Source of the DNA: Odobenus rosmarus divergens
Lineage: Eukaryota; Chordata; Mammalia; Carnivora; Odobenidae
Assembly (NCBI RefSeq): GCF_000321225.1
Contig: NW_004450480.1
Location: 981,980 to 1,045,979 of the forward strand
Reading direction: 5' to 3'
Length of the DNA: 64,000 bases
A program made the translations under genes and the position numbers. Shown piece by piece: positions 55,318 to 64,000 of this stretch. The notes below the pieces were generated by a model. That model was not told the DNA's origin. It saw only the letters and a list, made by a program, of their open reading frames with translations, and searched no databases. Within the stretch, counting starts at the first letter, position 1. Each line of letters opens with the position of its first letter.

Positions 55318-56478
55318 GAATGTAGTCCAGCTTGGATTATATTTGTCTTAATACCATTATAACGATGACATAGATTTTAAAATATTTTTTATGGAGGAAG
55401 TGGCTCATGAAGGCAAAAGCGCCTAGGGTCCATGAAAGTCACAATGCAGCCCACCAAGTGAATTTTTTAAAAACCAGTGAAAATGAAAATGTGCTTTGGT
55501 CAGGATGAATACAAGCCACATTTAGCAAAGAAACAACTCTGAATTACAAATGGGTTCATTCAGGGCAGATTGCATTAAGATTTATAGCAAAGGGCAAATT
55601 GTATTGTATTGACTTCATGAAGTTGGAAATGATTAGCCACATAGTGAAAAGAAAAATCCAGTCCACGGGGAGAAGATATTAAAGTCATATTTCAGTGCAG
55701 CAACGAGATAAAGACAATAATGGACTTGCGATTTGGCAGATGTCCTTTGATTGTGTTTTTGGTGTCATGAGCTATTCCACAGATCTTTCAGTCTTTTTGT
55801 GCAACAATATCTTGTTAATGTCAAAATTTTACATGAGATTCTATCAGCCGGAAATCCAGAGACTGTTTGCCTACATGAAAAGAGTGAATGAGGATTATTT
55901 TCTGTTTAATTGTGCAGTTTTCTCTGTCAGCTAGAGTACATTTTATTTTGAGTGAACAAAAAAATCAAGCAAACTGTTTGAAGCCAAAAGGGAAGTTACT
56001 GAATCTTGTAGCTCAAAAGATCAAGGTTAGTCTGTCTGCAGGCATGGCTCATTCGGCGCTTAAATGAAGGATCTAATTCCTCTCCATCTCTCAGCTTGGC
56101 TTCACTGTTCCCGGTGTTATTTTCTTTCTCAGCCTGCATGAAATGGGCAACATGACAACAATAATTCCAAATGCAGGGAAAAGAAAGATTTTTCCATATT
56201 CTCATAAAACTCTAAGGATTCATTGTCGGGAACATGTTGGGGGACATGCCTATCCCTGATCACTGTGTCTGGTGCTCACTGGCTGAGACCTGGGTTATAA
56301 ATTCTGTGCAGGTAAGATCGAAGGCGAGCTCGATCCCTCAGTGAGGGGTAAGTAAAAGCTATCAACAACAACAATAGCAAAAACAGAACAAAACAGAAAA
56401 CCAAAAGTCTGTATATGCCCCCAGAACTTTGACTTCAGCCTCTAGTGATATCATTCCCGGACATATAGAGGAGGTGGT
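55318..56478. other. Unassigned stretch
   Basis: No element or exon recognised. Frames at 55695-55934 and 55996-56205 have no motif. Confidence 0.4.
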
Positions 56479-56479
56479 C

Positions 56480-56690
56480 TGGCTTATGTTAGGGACCCAA
56501 GCCCTAAAGTCAGAGTGCCCAGGTCACTCCCTTACCTCTAGTGCAAGTGATGTCACCATTCTATTGCTTAGTTTGCTCCTCTGTGAAATGAGCAGGATAA
56601 CAGCTTTTATCTCACACTGCTTTATGGATCCAAATAAGTACCTGGTACATAATCACCATTCAATAAAAAGTAAATTAGATTGCTGCTATT
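56480..56690 (+). mobile_element. MIR
   Basis: 'gccctaaagtcagagtgccc', 'gcttagtttgctcctctgtg', 'aaatgagcaggataacagct' and 'taagtacctggtacataatc' follow sense MIR to its 3' part. Confidence 0.72.
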
Positions 56691-57062
56691 TTTAAGCCTG
56701 AGGCATAGCATGGAATTTGCAAACTGCCACAATAATTATTAAAATATGGGGAAACGTTCTCTAATAATAAAAAAACTAAAAATTATTTTCATTACCCTCA
56801 AAGTCAAAACAGAACTAATTCTTTAATAAATTGTAAAGGGAGAGGAAATGGGGAAGACTGATAGATGTTTTAAAACTTAGACATATTAACCAATCTTAAG
56901 AGGTGGGTTGCATTTGGATCCTGATTCAAAATTTTTAAAAAATTGCTATAATGGGACCATTGGAAAGTTTAACATTCACTAGAGATTTCGTGATATTAAG
57001 GAATTATTGTTAATTTTATTTTAGGGGTGATGATGTTGACATTGTGTATTTAGAAATTCTTA

Positions 57063-58027
57063 CACCCAAAAACAAATAATCCAGTTAAGAAGTGGACAGA
57101 AGACATCAATAGACACTTTTCCGAAGAAAACACCCAGGTGGCTACCAGACACAGGAAAAGATGCTCAATATCGCTATCATCAGGGAAATACAAATCAAAA
57201 CTACGATGAGATACCATTTCAGCCAGTCAGAATGGCTAAAATTAACAACACAGGGAACAAGAGGTGTTGGCAAGGATGTGGAGAAAGGGGAACGCTCTTT
57301 CACTGTTGGTGGGAATGCAAACTGTTGCAGCCACTCTGGAGAACAGTATGGAGGTTCCTCATGAAGTGAAAAATGGAACTATCCTATGATCCAGCACTAC
57401 TAGGTAAATATCAGTACTAGTACTGGTACTAGTCAATACCAGTACTACCAGGTATTTACCCAAAGTTTACAAAAATACAGATTCTAAGGAGTACATGCAC
57501 CCTGATGTTTATAGCAGCATTATCAACAAAAGCTGACCTATGGAAAGAGCCCAAATGTCTATTGACTGATGAATGGATGAAGATGTGGTATATATATACA
57601 ATGGAATATTACTCAGCCATCAAAAAGAATAAAATTTTGACATTGCAATGACATGAATGGAGCTAGAGTGTATTATGCTAAGCGAAATAAGTCAGTCATA
57701 AAAAGACAAATACCATATGATTTCACTCAAATGTGGAATTTAAGAAACAAAACAGATGAACATATGGGAGGGGGAAAAATGGAGAAAAGGAATCAAGCCA
57801 TAAGAAATTCTCAAGAATAGAGAACAAACTGAGGGTTGATGGAGGAAGGTGGGTGGGGCAATGGGCTACATGGGTGATGGGTATTAAGGAGGGCATTTGT
57901 TATGATGAGCTGGGTGTTGTATGTAAGTGATAAACCACTGAATTCTCCTGAAACCATTATTGCACGGTATGTTAACTAACTAGAACTTAAATAAAAATTT
58001 GAAAATAAAAATAACTCAGAAGTAAAT
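57063..58027 (+). mobile_element. L1 ORF2 3' end and 3' UTR
   Basis: 'caatagacacttttccgaag', 'gataccatttcagccagtca', 'ggtgttggcaaggatgtgga', 'tgaatggatgaagatgtggt', 'ggaatattactcagccatca', then a UTR with 'gggtgatgggtattaaggag' and a tail 'taaaaatttgaaaataaaaa'. Probable TSD 'tttagaaattctta' (57049-57062) and 'tttaaaaattctta' (58028-58041). An extra palindromic segment breaks ORF2 at 57396-57460. The frame is also disrupted elsewhere. Confidence 0.9.
57396..57460. other. Palindromic insertion inside L1 ORF2
   Basis: Where L1 normally reads from 'cagcaattac' straight to 'aggtatttaccc', this copy carries about 45 extra bases. They include outer arms GGTAAATA (57403-57410) and TATTTACC (57453-57460), and an inner perfect palindrome ACTAGTAC-TG-GTACTAGT (57416-57433). 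GTACT occurs four times (57414, 57420, 57426, 57442). Confidence 0.85.
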
Positions 58028-58314
58028 TTTAAAAATTCTTATTATTTAGATATATGTATTGCAATATTTATGGGGTGATGTGATATGGTATGTGGGATTT
58101 GCTTTAAACTTATAATAAAATGAAATAAAATAAAATAATGTAGGAATGAGGTGATGGGAACATGGGCATTCATTAAACTCTTCTGCCAACTTTTTTTATT
58201 CATTCAAAATTCCTCATTATAAAAAGTTAGAAAGAAAAAAGAGAGAGGTACAAAGTCAAAGCTAAGAACTCAAAGACCCAACTCCTCCAGACCTTAATCT
58301 GTTTCTAGTAATCT

Positions 58315-58493
58315 ATTTTTTTTTAAAGATTTTATCTATTTGTCAGAGAGAGAGAGTACATGTGGCAGGCAGATGGAGAAGCAAACACCCCGCTGAGCAG
58401 GGAGCCTGATGCGGGGCTCCATCCCAGGACCCTGGGATCATGACGGGAGCCAAAGGCAGACGCTTAACCTACTGAGCCACCCAGGTGTCCCTG
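58315..58493 (-). mobile_element. CanSINE, antisense, first of two at one target
   Basis: T-rich left end, body 'gctccatcccaggaccctgg', head 'actgagccacccaggtgtcc'. Left TSD 'tttctagtaatct' (58302-58314), right TSD 'tctctagtaatct' (58494-58506). The right copy is also the left target of the next SINE. Confidence 0.94.
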
Positions 58494-58512
58494 TCTCTAG
58501 TAATCTTAATCT

Positions 58513-58687
58513 TTTTTTAAAAAAGATTTTGTTTATTTATTTGAAAGAGAGAGTGAGTGAGAGAGCATAAGCAGGGGGAGAGGGAGAAGCAGACTTCCCT
58601 GCTGAGCAGGGAGCCCGACAAAGTGCTCCATCCCAGGTCCCCTGAGCCGAAGGCAGTCACTTAACAAACTGAGCCATCCAGGCGCCC
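58513..58687 (-). mobile_element. CanSINE, antisense, second of two at one target
   Basis: Left T-rich 'tttttaaaaaagattttgtt', head 'ctgagccatccaggcgcccc'. The 18-bp TSD 'ctctagtaatcttaatct' is exact (58495-58512 and 58688-58705). The body has a small deletion ('cccaggtcccctgagccg'), lacking the 'gggatcatgac' block. Confidence 0.95.
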
Positions 58688-58705
58688 CTCTAGTAATCTT
58701 AATCT

Positions 58706-59185
58706 TAACCTCCAGCCCTTTCCTCTGTGCATAATGGGACCAGTGCAAGTGGCCAGTTGGGGAGCGAAAGGAACTTTTAACTGGGAATAAGACACTCATC
58801 TGTGGTGAATTACAGCTTTATCCAAGAGACCCGGGACTCAATAACATTCTCCTTCACGCACTCTTGTTTCTTCACTTGTAAAATGAAGGTGTAATGCTGG
58901 ATCAATATTTGCCCAAACTTTAAAAAAGGTAACAGAAAATATTTTTTGTGAGCAAACAGTTCCCCAGATGTCCGATATCTGGAATAGATATACCCAGACC
59001 TGCATGGTTTGAAAGGGAAGATTGAAAGAAAGCAGAGACCTGTCCCCACGAGAGCGGTGTGCAGGGTGGGAGGGGAATCATGCCCTCTGTGGTCTCAGAG
59101 ATGCTTTCTCATGATTGCTAGAGTCTCTAGGAACCCAGGATAAAAACCACTGAACTGGATGATGATGACGATGATGATGGTATTA
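58706..59185. other. Unassigned stretch
   Basis: A short (GAT)n run at about 59158-59181 is simple repeat. Otherwise nothing recognised. Confidence 0.45.
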
Positions 59186-59560
59186 AAAATAATTTATGGA
59201 GTGCTTACCATTATTAGGCACTGTTAGGCACACCATACACATATTATTTGCTCCTCATGGGGGTGCTGGGTGGCTCAAGTGGGTTAAGCTTTCGACTCTT
59301 GATTTCAGCTCAGGTCATCATCTCAGGGTTGTGAGATCAAGTCCCTGGGTATGGAGCCTGCTTAAGATTCTCTCTCTCCCTCTCCCTCTGCCCTTCATCC
59401 CCCCCCAATATTATTTACTCCTCATAATAACCCTAGGAAGGAGATGTAATTTTTATACCCATGTTATAAATGAGCAAACTGAGGCCCAGAAAGATTCTGT
59501 GTCCCGTACCGCCCAGCTACCCTGCTGCAGAGCCATGGAGTTGAACACCTGCCCGCACCC
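59186..59560 (-). mobile_element. MIR, antisense, split by a CanSINE
   Basis: Left part 'tttatggagtgcttaccatt' and 'ttaggcactgttaggcacac', right part 'tcataataaccctaggaagg', 'atgagcaaactgaggcccag'. The SINE 59259-59407 separates them. Confidence 0.8.
59259..59407 (+). mobile_element. CanSINE in MIR
   Basis: Head 'gggggtgctgggtggctcaa' (one base short of the usual GGCGCCTGGG), body 'cttgatttcagctcaggtca', no A tail beyond 'catcccccccc'. TSD 'atattatttgctcctcat' (59241-59258) and 'atattatttactcctcat' (59408-59425), one mismatch in 18. The missing A-rich tail is unusual for an element with so clear a TSD. Confidence 0.92.
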
Positions 59561-60480
59561 GCCCCCCCCGCAACGGCCCCACCGGCTCACAAAGGTCCTT
59601 TTCACCAACCCCTCCCACTCTGCCCCGCCCAGCCTCCAGCATTTGCATATTCACTTTTTCTGGTTTATTTACTAGGTGGTTTGTTCCAGGAAAACAGAAA
59701 ATGATATGATGTTGGATAATATGGTATCCACTCTACCCCCAATTAAAAATAAATAGATAAAGCAAAGCCCGCCTCCCCCAAAGTGTTCAGACTCCTAACA
59801 CCTACTTTCAGAGGAACCAATTGATCAAGACAGAAGAATCCATTATTTCTTCCTCCTCCTTTCATTAGACCATCACTCTGATGAGAAGCAGCAAATTAAT
59901 TAAATAAACTCCAGCAGCTGTCTGACAGAAACCAGGGAACATCAAAGCCTCTTATGAACGTTACTAAGTAGGTCCAAGAAGTCACCTTATGCCAAAGTCA
60001 TTCCATTATTTCCCCAATGTCACTGTTACTGAGTGTAGATGCAGGAATATTGAAGTAACTTCAAAAGCAAAACAAAATACTCTATGTATTTACATATACT
60101 GACAGTTTTATGAAATGTGTCTTGCCAAATGAAAGTCTTCCCAATGACGCTTTCTTAGGTATAAGCTGGTGGCTCAAGCTGGCTTAAGGTGGTTTGTCTC
60201 TTTTCCTGGAGTGCAAAGAAGTGACCACCATTGCCACTTACTGCGAGGGACAGTCATCAGTAACTGGTTTGCCCCGGTTTCTTCTTCCTAATGTTTGCAC
60301 AGATGTATCCACCCACATCTGGACAGACTTTTTCATTCACTCAGGATTTCAAAACTGAAGTCTCAAAATAGCTCTGTGTCCTCTCAGCATATTGTCATCC
60401 AGAGAGCCACAAGACACAAATGTATACCTTTGCTAATCTTTACCGGCTCTTTGTTACCGACCTCTCTCTCCTCTCAAAAT
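59561..60480. other. Unassigned stretch with a C run
   Basis: A locally C-rich patch at 59545-59600 ('cgcacccgccccccccgcaa') is simple sequence. There is no CpG island and no recognised repeat. Confidence 0.45.
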
Positions 60481-60493
60481 GTCTTTTATTTAT

Positions 60494-60777
60494 ATATTTA
60501 TTTATTTATTTATTTTTTAAATAATTTTTTATTGTTATGTTAATCACCATACATTACATCATTAGTTTTTGATGTAGTGTTCCATGATTCATTGTTTATG
60601 CATAACACCCAGTGCTCCACGCAGAATGTGCCCTCTTTAATACCCATCACCGGGCTAACCCGTCCCCCCCCCCCCCCTCCCCTCTAGAACCCTCAGTTTG
60701 TTTTTCAGAGTCCATCATCTCTAATGGTTCGCCTCCCCCTCCGACTTACTCCCCTTCATTCTTCCCCTCCTGCTATC
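60494..60777 (-). mobile_element. Young L1 3' UTR, antisense
   Basis: (TTTA)n tail, 'catcattagtttttgatgta', 'taacacccagtgctccacgc', a run of about 15 C near 60665, then 'cattcttcccctcctgctat'. TSD 'gtcttttatttat' is exact (60481-60493 and 60778-60790). 5'-truncated within the UTR. Confidence 0.94.
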
Positions 60778-60790
60778 GTCTTTTATTTAT

Positions 60791-61245
60791 TTTTTCCCTC
60801 TGTATGCGCTCTTCTGTGAACTAATTAGATATTCACTTGAACACCCCTCCTCTTTTTTTTTTAACTAGATAACTTTGTGTAGAGGTTTTTTTTTAATTCA
60901 AACTTCATCCATCCTTCCACTTTAAAACTTATATTTCACCTGGTAAATAGTCACCATCCCCATAGAAGCAATAGGCTTCATGAGGATGACCTCCCATCCA
61001 GCTCCATCCCAGAGCCCACAGAAATATGTTTTCTTTTGAGGCACTCAATAACTCTTTGGTCAGTGTCTCATCAGAGTCAGTGAAGAGTTAAAAACACAGA
61101 CTGAAAATTCCTCAAGGAGTCATTATAAATATCTGTGTTTTATATCTACATTTGGTTATTACACACACACACGTTTTAGTATAGGAATTCAAAAGTTACA
61201 TATAAAACTGATATCCAACTGATATTCAAACGTTACACGTAAAAG
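60791..61245. other. Unassigned stretch
   Basis: A short CA run at about 61160-61173 and T runs are simple sequence. Nothing else recognised. Confidence 0.4.
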
Positions 61246-61261
61246 GCATTGTTATACTTCT

Positions 61262-61445
61262 TTTTTATTTAAGATTTATTTATTTATTTGAGAGAGACCA
61301 AAAGCAAGAGAGATCACAGAGGGAGAGGGAGAAGCAGACTCGCTGTTGAGCGGAGAGCCTGATGTGGGGCTCGACCCCCGGACCCCAAGATCATGACCTG
61401 AGCCAAAGGCAGACACTTTACAGACTGAGCCACCCAGGCGCCCCA
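61262..61445 (-). mobile_element. CanSINE, antisense
   Basis: Left 'tttatttaagatttatttat', body 'caagatcatgacctgagcca', head 'actgagccacccaggcgccc'. TSD 'gcattgttatacttct' (61246-61261) and 'gcattgttatatttct' (61446-61461). Confidence 0.96.
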
Positions 61446-61461
61446 GCATTGTTATATTTCT

Positions 61462-62840
61462 ATGTACTATAGCTCCCTTTTCTGGAATCTGTGTTAAAAT
61501 TTTAAAGAGAATTGGAGGAAAGTCAACCCATCAAATAGAGCTGTAAAACATCACCAATTATTCTTACTGCATTACCCTGGTCCATACATATTTACTGAGA
61601 ACCTTTATATACCAGGCACTGCGTTAGCCATCCTGTGAGAAAGACTGCGGGGAGGGAAGGGCAATTTCTATTTGCAAGGATTTGATAATATTGTTAAGGG
61701 AATCTAAGGGCTTGTCCTTGTTACAGAAAACCTATAGAGTCTTTATTCCACTAGGTTATGGAAGCTGCTCCCAGACATTTGTATGCTTGGACCAATTATG
61801 ACACTTCCCATGTTTGAGGGCTTACATGAAGCTGTCAAGTGAACATAGTAAACACACACACGCTATTTATTATGACCATCATTTCCTAAAAGTAAGGACA
61901 TCTTAGCACTTAAAATAAAGGGATAAAGGACTATGCTTTCAACGGATGTCATTTTGATTTACGGAAAACTTATCATGTGGTGTTTTTCTTTCCCAATTCA
62001 CTGGAAAGCAGGAGAAATTCTGCTATCAGCCCCTGCTTGGAAACCGCTGGTGCACCTTTGTGAGGGCTCTCAGGGGCGAAGTGCTTATTTGTATTATGTC
62101 TGAGGGAGACAGTGACTGACTTGGCAGCTGGATGGGATGCTAATCCAGATCTAGAGCTCCCGGGAGCTTTCTGTCTGCTCCCCAGAGCTAGTCTCACAGC
62201 AAACGTCAGGCCTATTTGCCTCTGGTTCTTGGGAAGCAAGGACACATTGCAGGAAGGAGAGGAGGTTGGCCGTCACCAGCCCATTGGCACTGTAGGAAGT
62301 TTGTTGGGTGTGGAGAGGAAATGGTGTGAATTGCAGGAAAATATAAATCCTGATAATGCCCTCGGGCAGGCTAACAAGCTCTGGACTTCCCCACACTGTG
62401 ACACAGCCTTCCTTCACTTGTACTTCTGGGCTGGGGCATTAGCCAGGAAGATGCATTAAGACCCCAGATACTACTAGCCAATTACAAGCCAACCTTCCGC
62501 ATCTCACTCAAGTATTTCCTGGTCTGGCAGAGATACTGAGCTGGAAGGATTGATTCTGGTGTGATAGGGCCTGAGTTTAGGAACTCAAGATGCCACTAAG
62601 CTTTCAGTAAGTTTGCTAGACCTTTCGGAAGTTTCCAGATCCAGAGTGTTCTCACGCATAAGCTACATTCGCCTCAGGGGTCAAGATCTGCCAAGATGGC
62701 ACAGGCAGATTTCAAATCGGGAAATAGGGTGATTGTTTCCACATTATTTTTTACTGCTGAGCAAGAACTGAGAGGAAGACCCAGAACTGAATGTGCCATG
62801 AATGTTCATGAGAGAGAACGTCAGCGCAGAAAGCAACGAG
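61462..62840. other. Repeat-poor stretch, mostly unassigned
   Basis: 'tttactgagaacctttatat' and 'accaggcactgcgttagcca' (about 61590-61628) are an antisense MIR/L2 scrap. From 61900 to 62840 the sequence looks unique. Overlapping frames on both strands at 61973-62459 (up to 115 codons) are not distinguishable from chance. Confidence 0.4.
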
Positions 62841-63224
62841 CTAGCTGTCCGACAGAAGTAGAATGTGAACTGCATATGTCATTGTGAATTTTCTAGTAGC
62901 CACGCTAAGCGAAGTAAAAGGAAACAGGGTGAAATTAATATCAGTAATATGTGAATAATATATAATTATATGTTATTTAACCCAGAAAAACAGGGTGAAA
63001 CTAATTTTAATAATATTCAACCCAATTTATCCAAAATATTATCATTTCTGTAATCAACATAAGAAATACTAAAGAGGTATTTTACATTCTTTTTTTGTAG
63101 CGAGTTTTTGAAATCCAGAGTGTATTTGGTGCTTAGAGAAGTACATCTCAGTTCAGACTAGCCACATTTCAAGCACTCAATAGCCACATGTGGCTTGTGG
63201 CTCTCATAGTGGATAGTTGCAGGC
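62841..63224. mobile_element. MER1-group hAT nonautonomous transposon
   Basis: Left end 'agctgtccgacagaag' (from about 62843), then 'attttctagtagccacgcta', 'aaacagggtgaaattaatat', 'ccaatttatccaaaatatta', 'gaaatccagagtgtatttgg', 'aatagccacatgtggcttgt' and right end 'ggatagttgcag'. The ends are worn inverted copies of a GCTGTCCAATA-type terminus. The body is well preserved for its class. A small repeat of the 'aacagggtgaaa' block occurs at 62925 and 62990. Confidence 0.72.
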
Positions 63225-63333
63225 CTAGGTGTTAAAAGCACCTTATTATTATTTTTTATTTCAAAAAATTTATTTTTCCTTAGTATCATGGGGGAAAGAT
63301 GTTCAAATATATTGAGTTTTAAAAAATAGGTTA

Positions 63334-63533
63334 GAGGGGCTCCTGAGTGGCTCATTCGGTTAAATGTCCGGTTTCAGTTCAGGTCATGAACTCAGGGTCC
63401 TGGGATTGAGCCCCGCATCGGGCTCCCTGCTCAGCAGGAGGTTGGCTTGTCCCTCTCCCTGTCCCTCTGCCGCTCTCTCCCTGCTCGTGCTCTCTCTGTC
63501 TCTCTCTCAAAATAAATAAATAAAATCTTTAAA
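63334..63533 (+). mobile_element. CanSINE
   Basis: Head 'gaggggctcctgagtggctc', body 'ctcagggtcctgggattgag', CT-rich middle, tail 'aataaataaataaaatcttt'. TSD 'aaaaaataggtta' is exact (63321-63333 and 63534-63546). The head has several differences from consensus although the TSD is perfect. Confidence 0.95.
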
Positions 63534-63546
63534 AAAAAATAGGTTA

Positions 63547-64000
63547 CAAAACTGTATTGCATTTTTGCTTTTCTTTTAAATACATGGATATATGCATAGA
63601 GAAGTTGGGAAAGGCACATGCCCAGATAAACACATTGGTTACCTACGAGAAGGTTGATTAAAAGTGGATTTTTTTCTTTTTGGTTTTAATTTTTCTTCTT
63701 GATTTCTTTTTTCCCCCCTATAATGAACATGCCACATTAGTATAATGGAAACATCATAGATATATTACTGATCAAAGAATCCAAAGCAACTATGACAAAG
63801 AGATGACATTAGTTAGTTCCGGATGATGACCAGACTGGGCGTTTGGTGCAATGTTTCCTGTATATGCACCATTTACAATTTCTTCTCTGAAGCAAAAATT
63901 AGGATGTCTCATTTTCATTGCATATGTCCATTGAAGACAATTTAGAAAATGTAAGTAAACAAAAGACAGAAAAAGAGCTAATGCCTTGGAGATACATATC
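63547..64000. other. Unassigned stretch to the window end
   Basis: T-rich near 63670-63720. No element or gene recognised. Confidence 0.4.

Larger units (their letters stand above)
56920..58225 (+). repeat. Ancient repeat interrupted by an L1
   Basis: Left part to 57062: 'ggatcctgattcaaaatttt', 'gatattaaggaattattgtt'. Right part from 58028: 'attgcaatatttatggggtg', 'tatgtgggatttgctttaaa', 'gggaacatgggcattcatta', ending 'cctcattataaaaag'. Joined they give one known dispersed text, also seen as a scrap at 35990-36125. Family not assigned. Confidence 0.5.

Noticed and set aside
59196..59675. 159-codon open frame on the plus strand
   Set aside because: It runs through a CanSINE and a MIR. No coding signal outside them.

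Overview
This is vertebrate, specifically carnivoran, nuclear DNA. The strongest sign is 29 copies of the tRNA-Lys-derived CanSINE family: a head resembling GGCGCCTGGGTGGCTCAG, a CT-rich middle, and an AATAAA-plus-A-rich tail, with target-site duplications (TSDs) at most copies. There are also several young L1 insertions with the carnivoran 3' UTR (a box containing CATCATTAGTTTTTGATG). The 'ccctctgaccctcttccctctc' style of SINE middle and the composite L1 3' UTR at 47333-48127 suggest an arctoid carnivoran (bear, seal or mustelid group) rather than dog or cat. That last step is inference from remembered consensus sequences.

I find no protein-coding gene, no functional RNA gene, no CpG island and nothing bacterial. 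Every open reading frame is under 170 codons. The longer ones either run through SINEs or lack recognisable homology or a splice context. The only coding-derived sequences are the decayed C-terminal parts of L1 ORF2 in several elements and a broken hAT-superfamily transposase at about 16794-18783. The window is best read as intergenic or deep intronic DNA.

Layout. 1-7.9 kb: old L1 ORF2 piece, an unassigned old repeat, a candidate solo LTR, four antisense CanSINEs and an L2 remnant. 7.5-13.3 kb: hAT MER relic, CanSINEs, L1M 3' ends, one young L1 tail. 13.3-16 kb: mostly unassigned. 16.3-18.8 kb: the hAT transposon relic, broken by two CanSINEs. 19-27.5 kb: repeat-poor, with MIRs and a 40-bp tandem duplication. 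27.5-34.3 kb: nested SINEs, two young L1 3' ends, MER5-type relics, a MaLR-like LTR. 34.4-49 kb: L2 and MIR remnants with inserted SINEs, a young composite-tail L1, and a candidate regulatory stretch near 45.1 kb. 49-58.7 kb: old L1M tails, a minisatellite that grew inside a MIR, and two SINEs inserted at the same target. 58.7-64 kb: MIR, L1 tail, CanSINEs and a MER1-group hAT relic.

There is no pathway to reconstruct. What the sequence records is layered insertion: ancient MIR, L2 and hAT copies serve as targets for CanSINEs and L1s, and TSDs let many events be ordered. I did not find a previously undescribed biological system. The most informative items are the hAT relic, the triple-target SINE pair, the MIR-born minisatellite, the palindromic insertion inside an L1, and the paired POU-octamer stretch.
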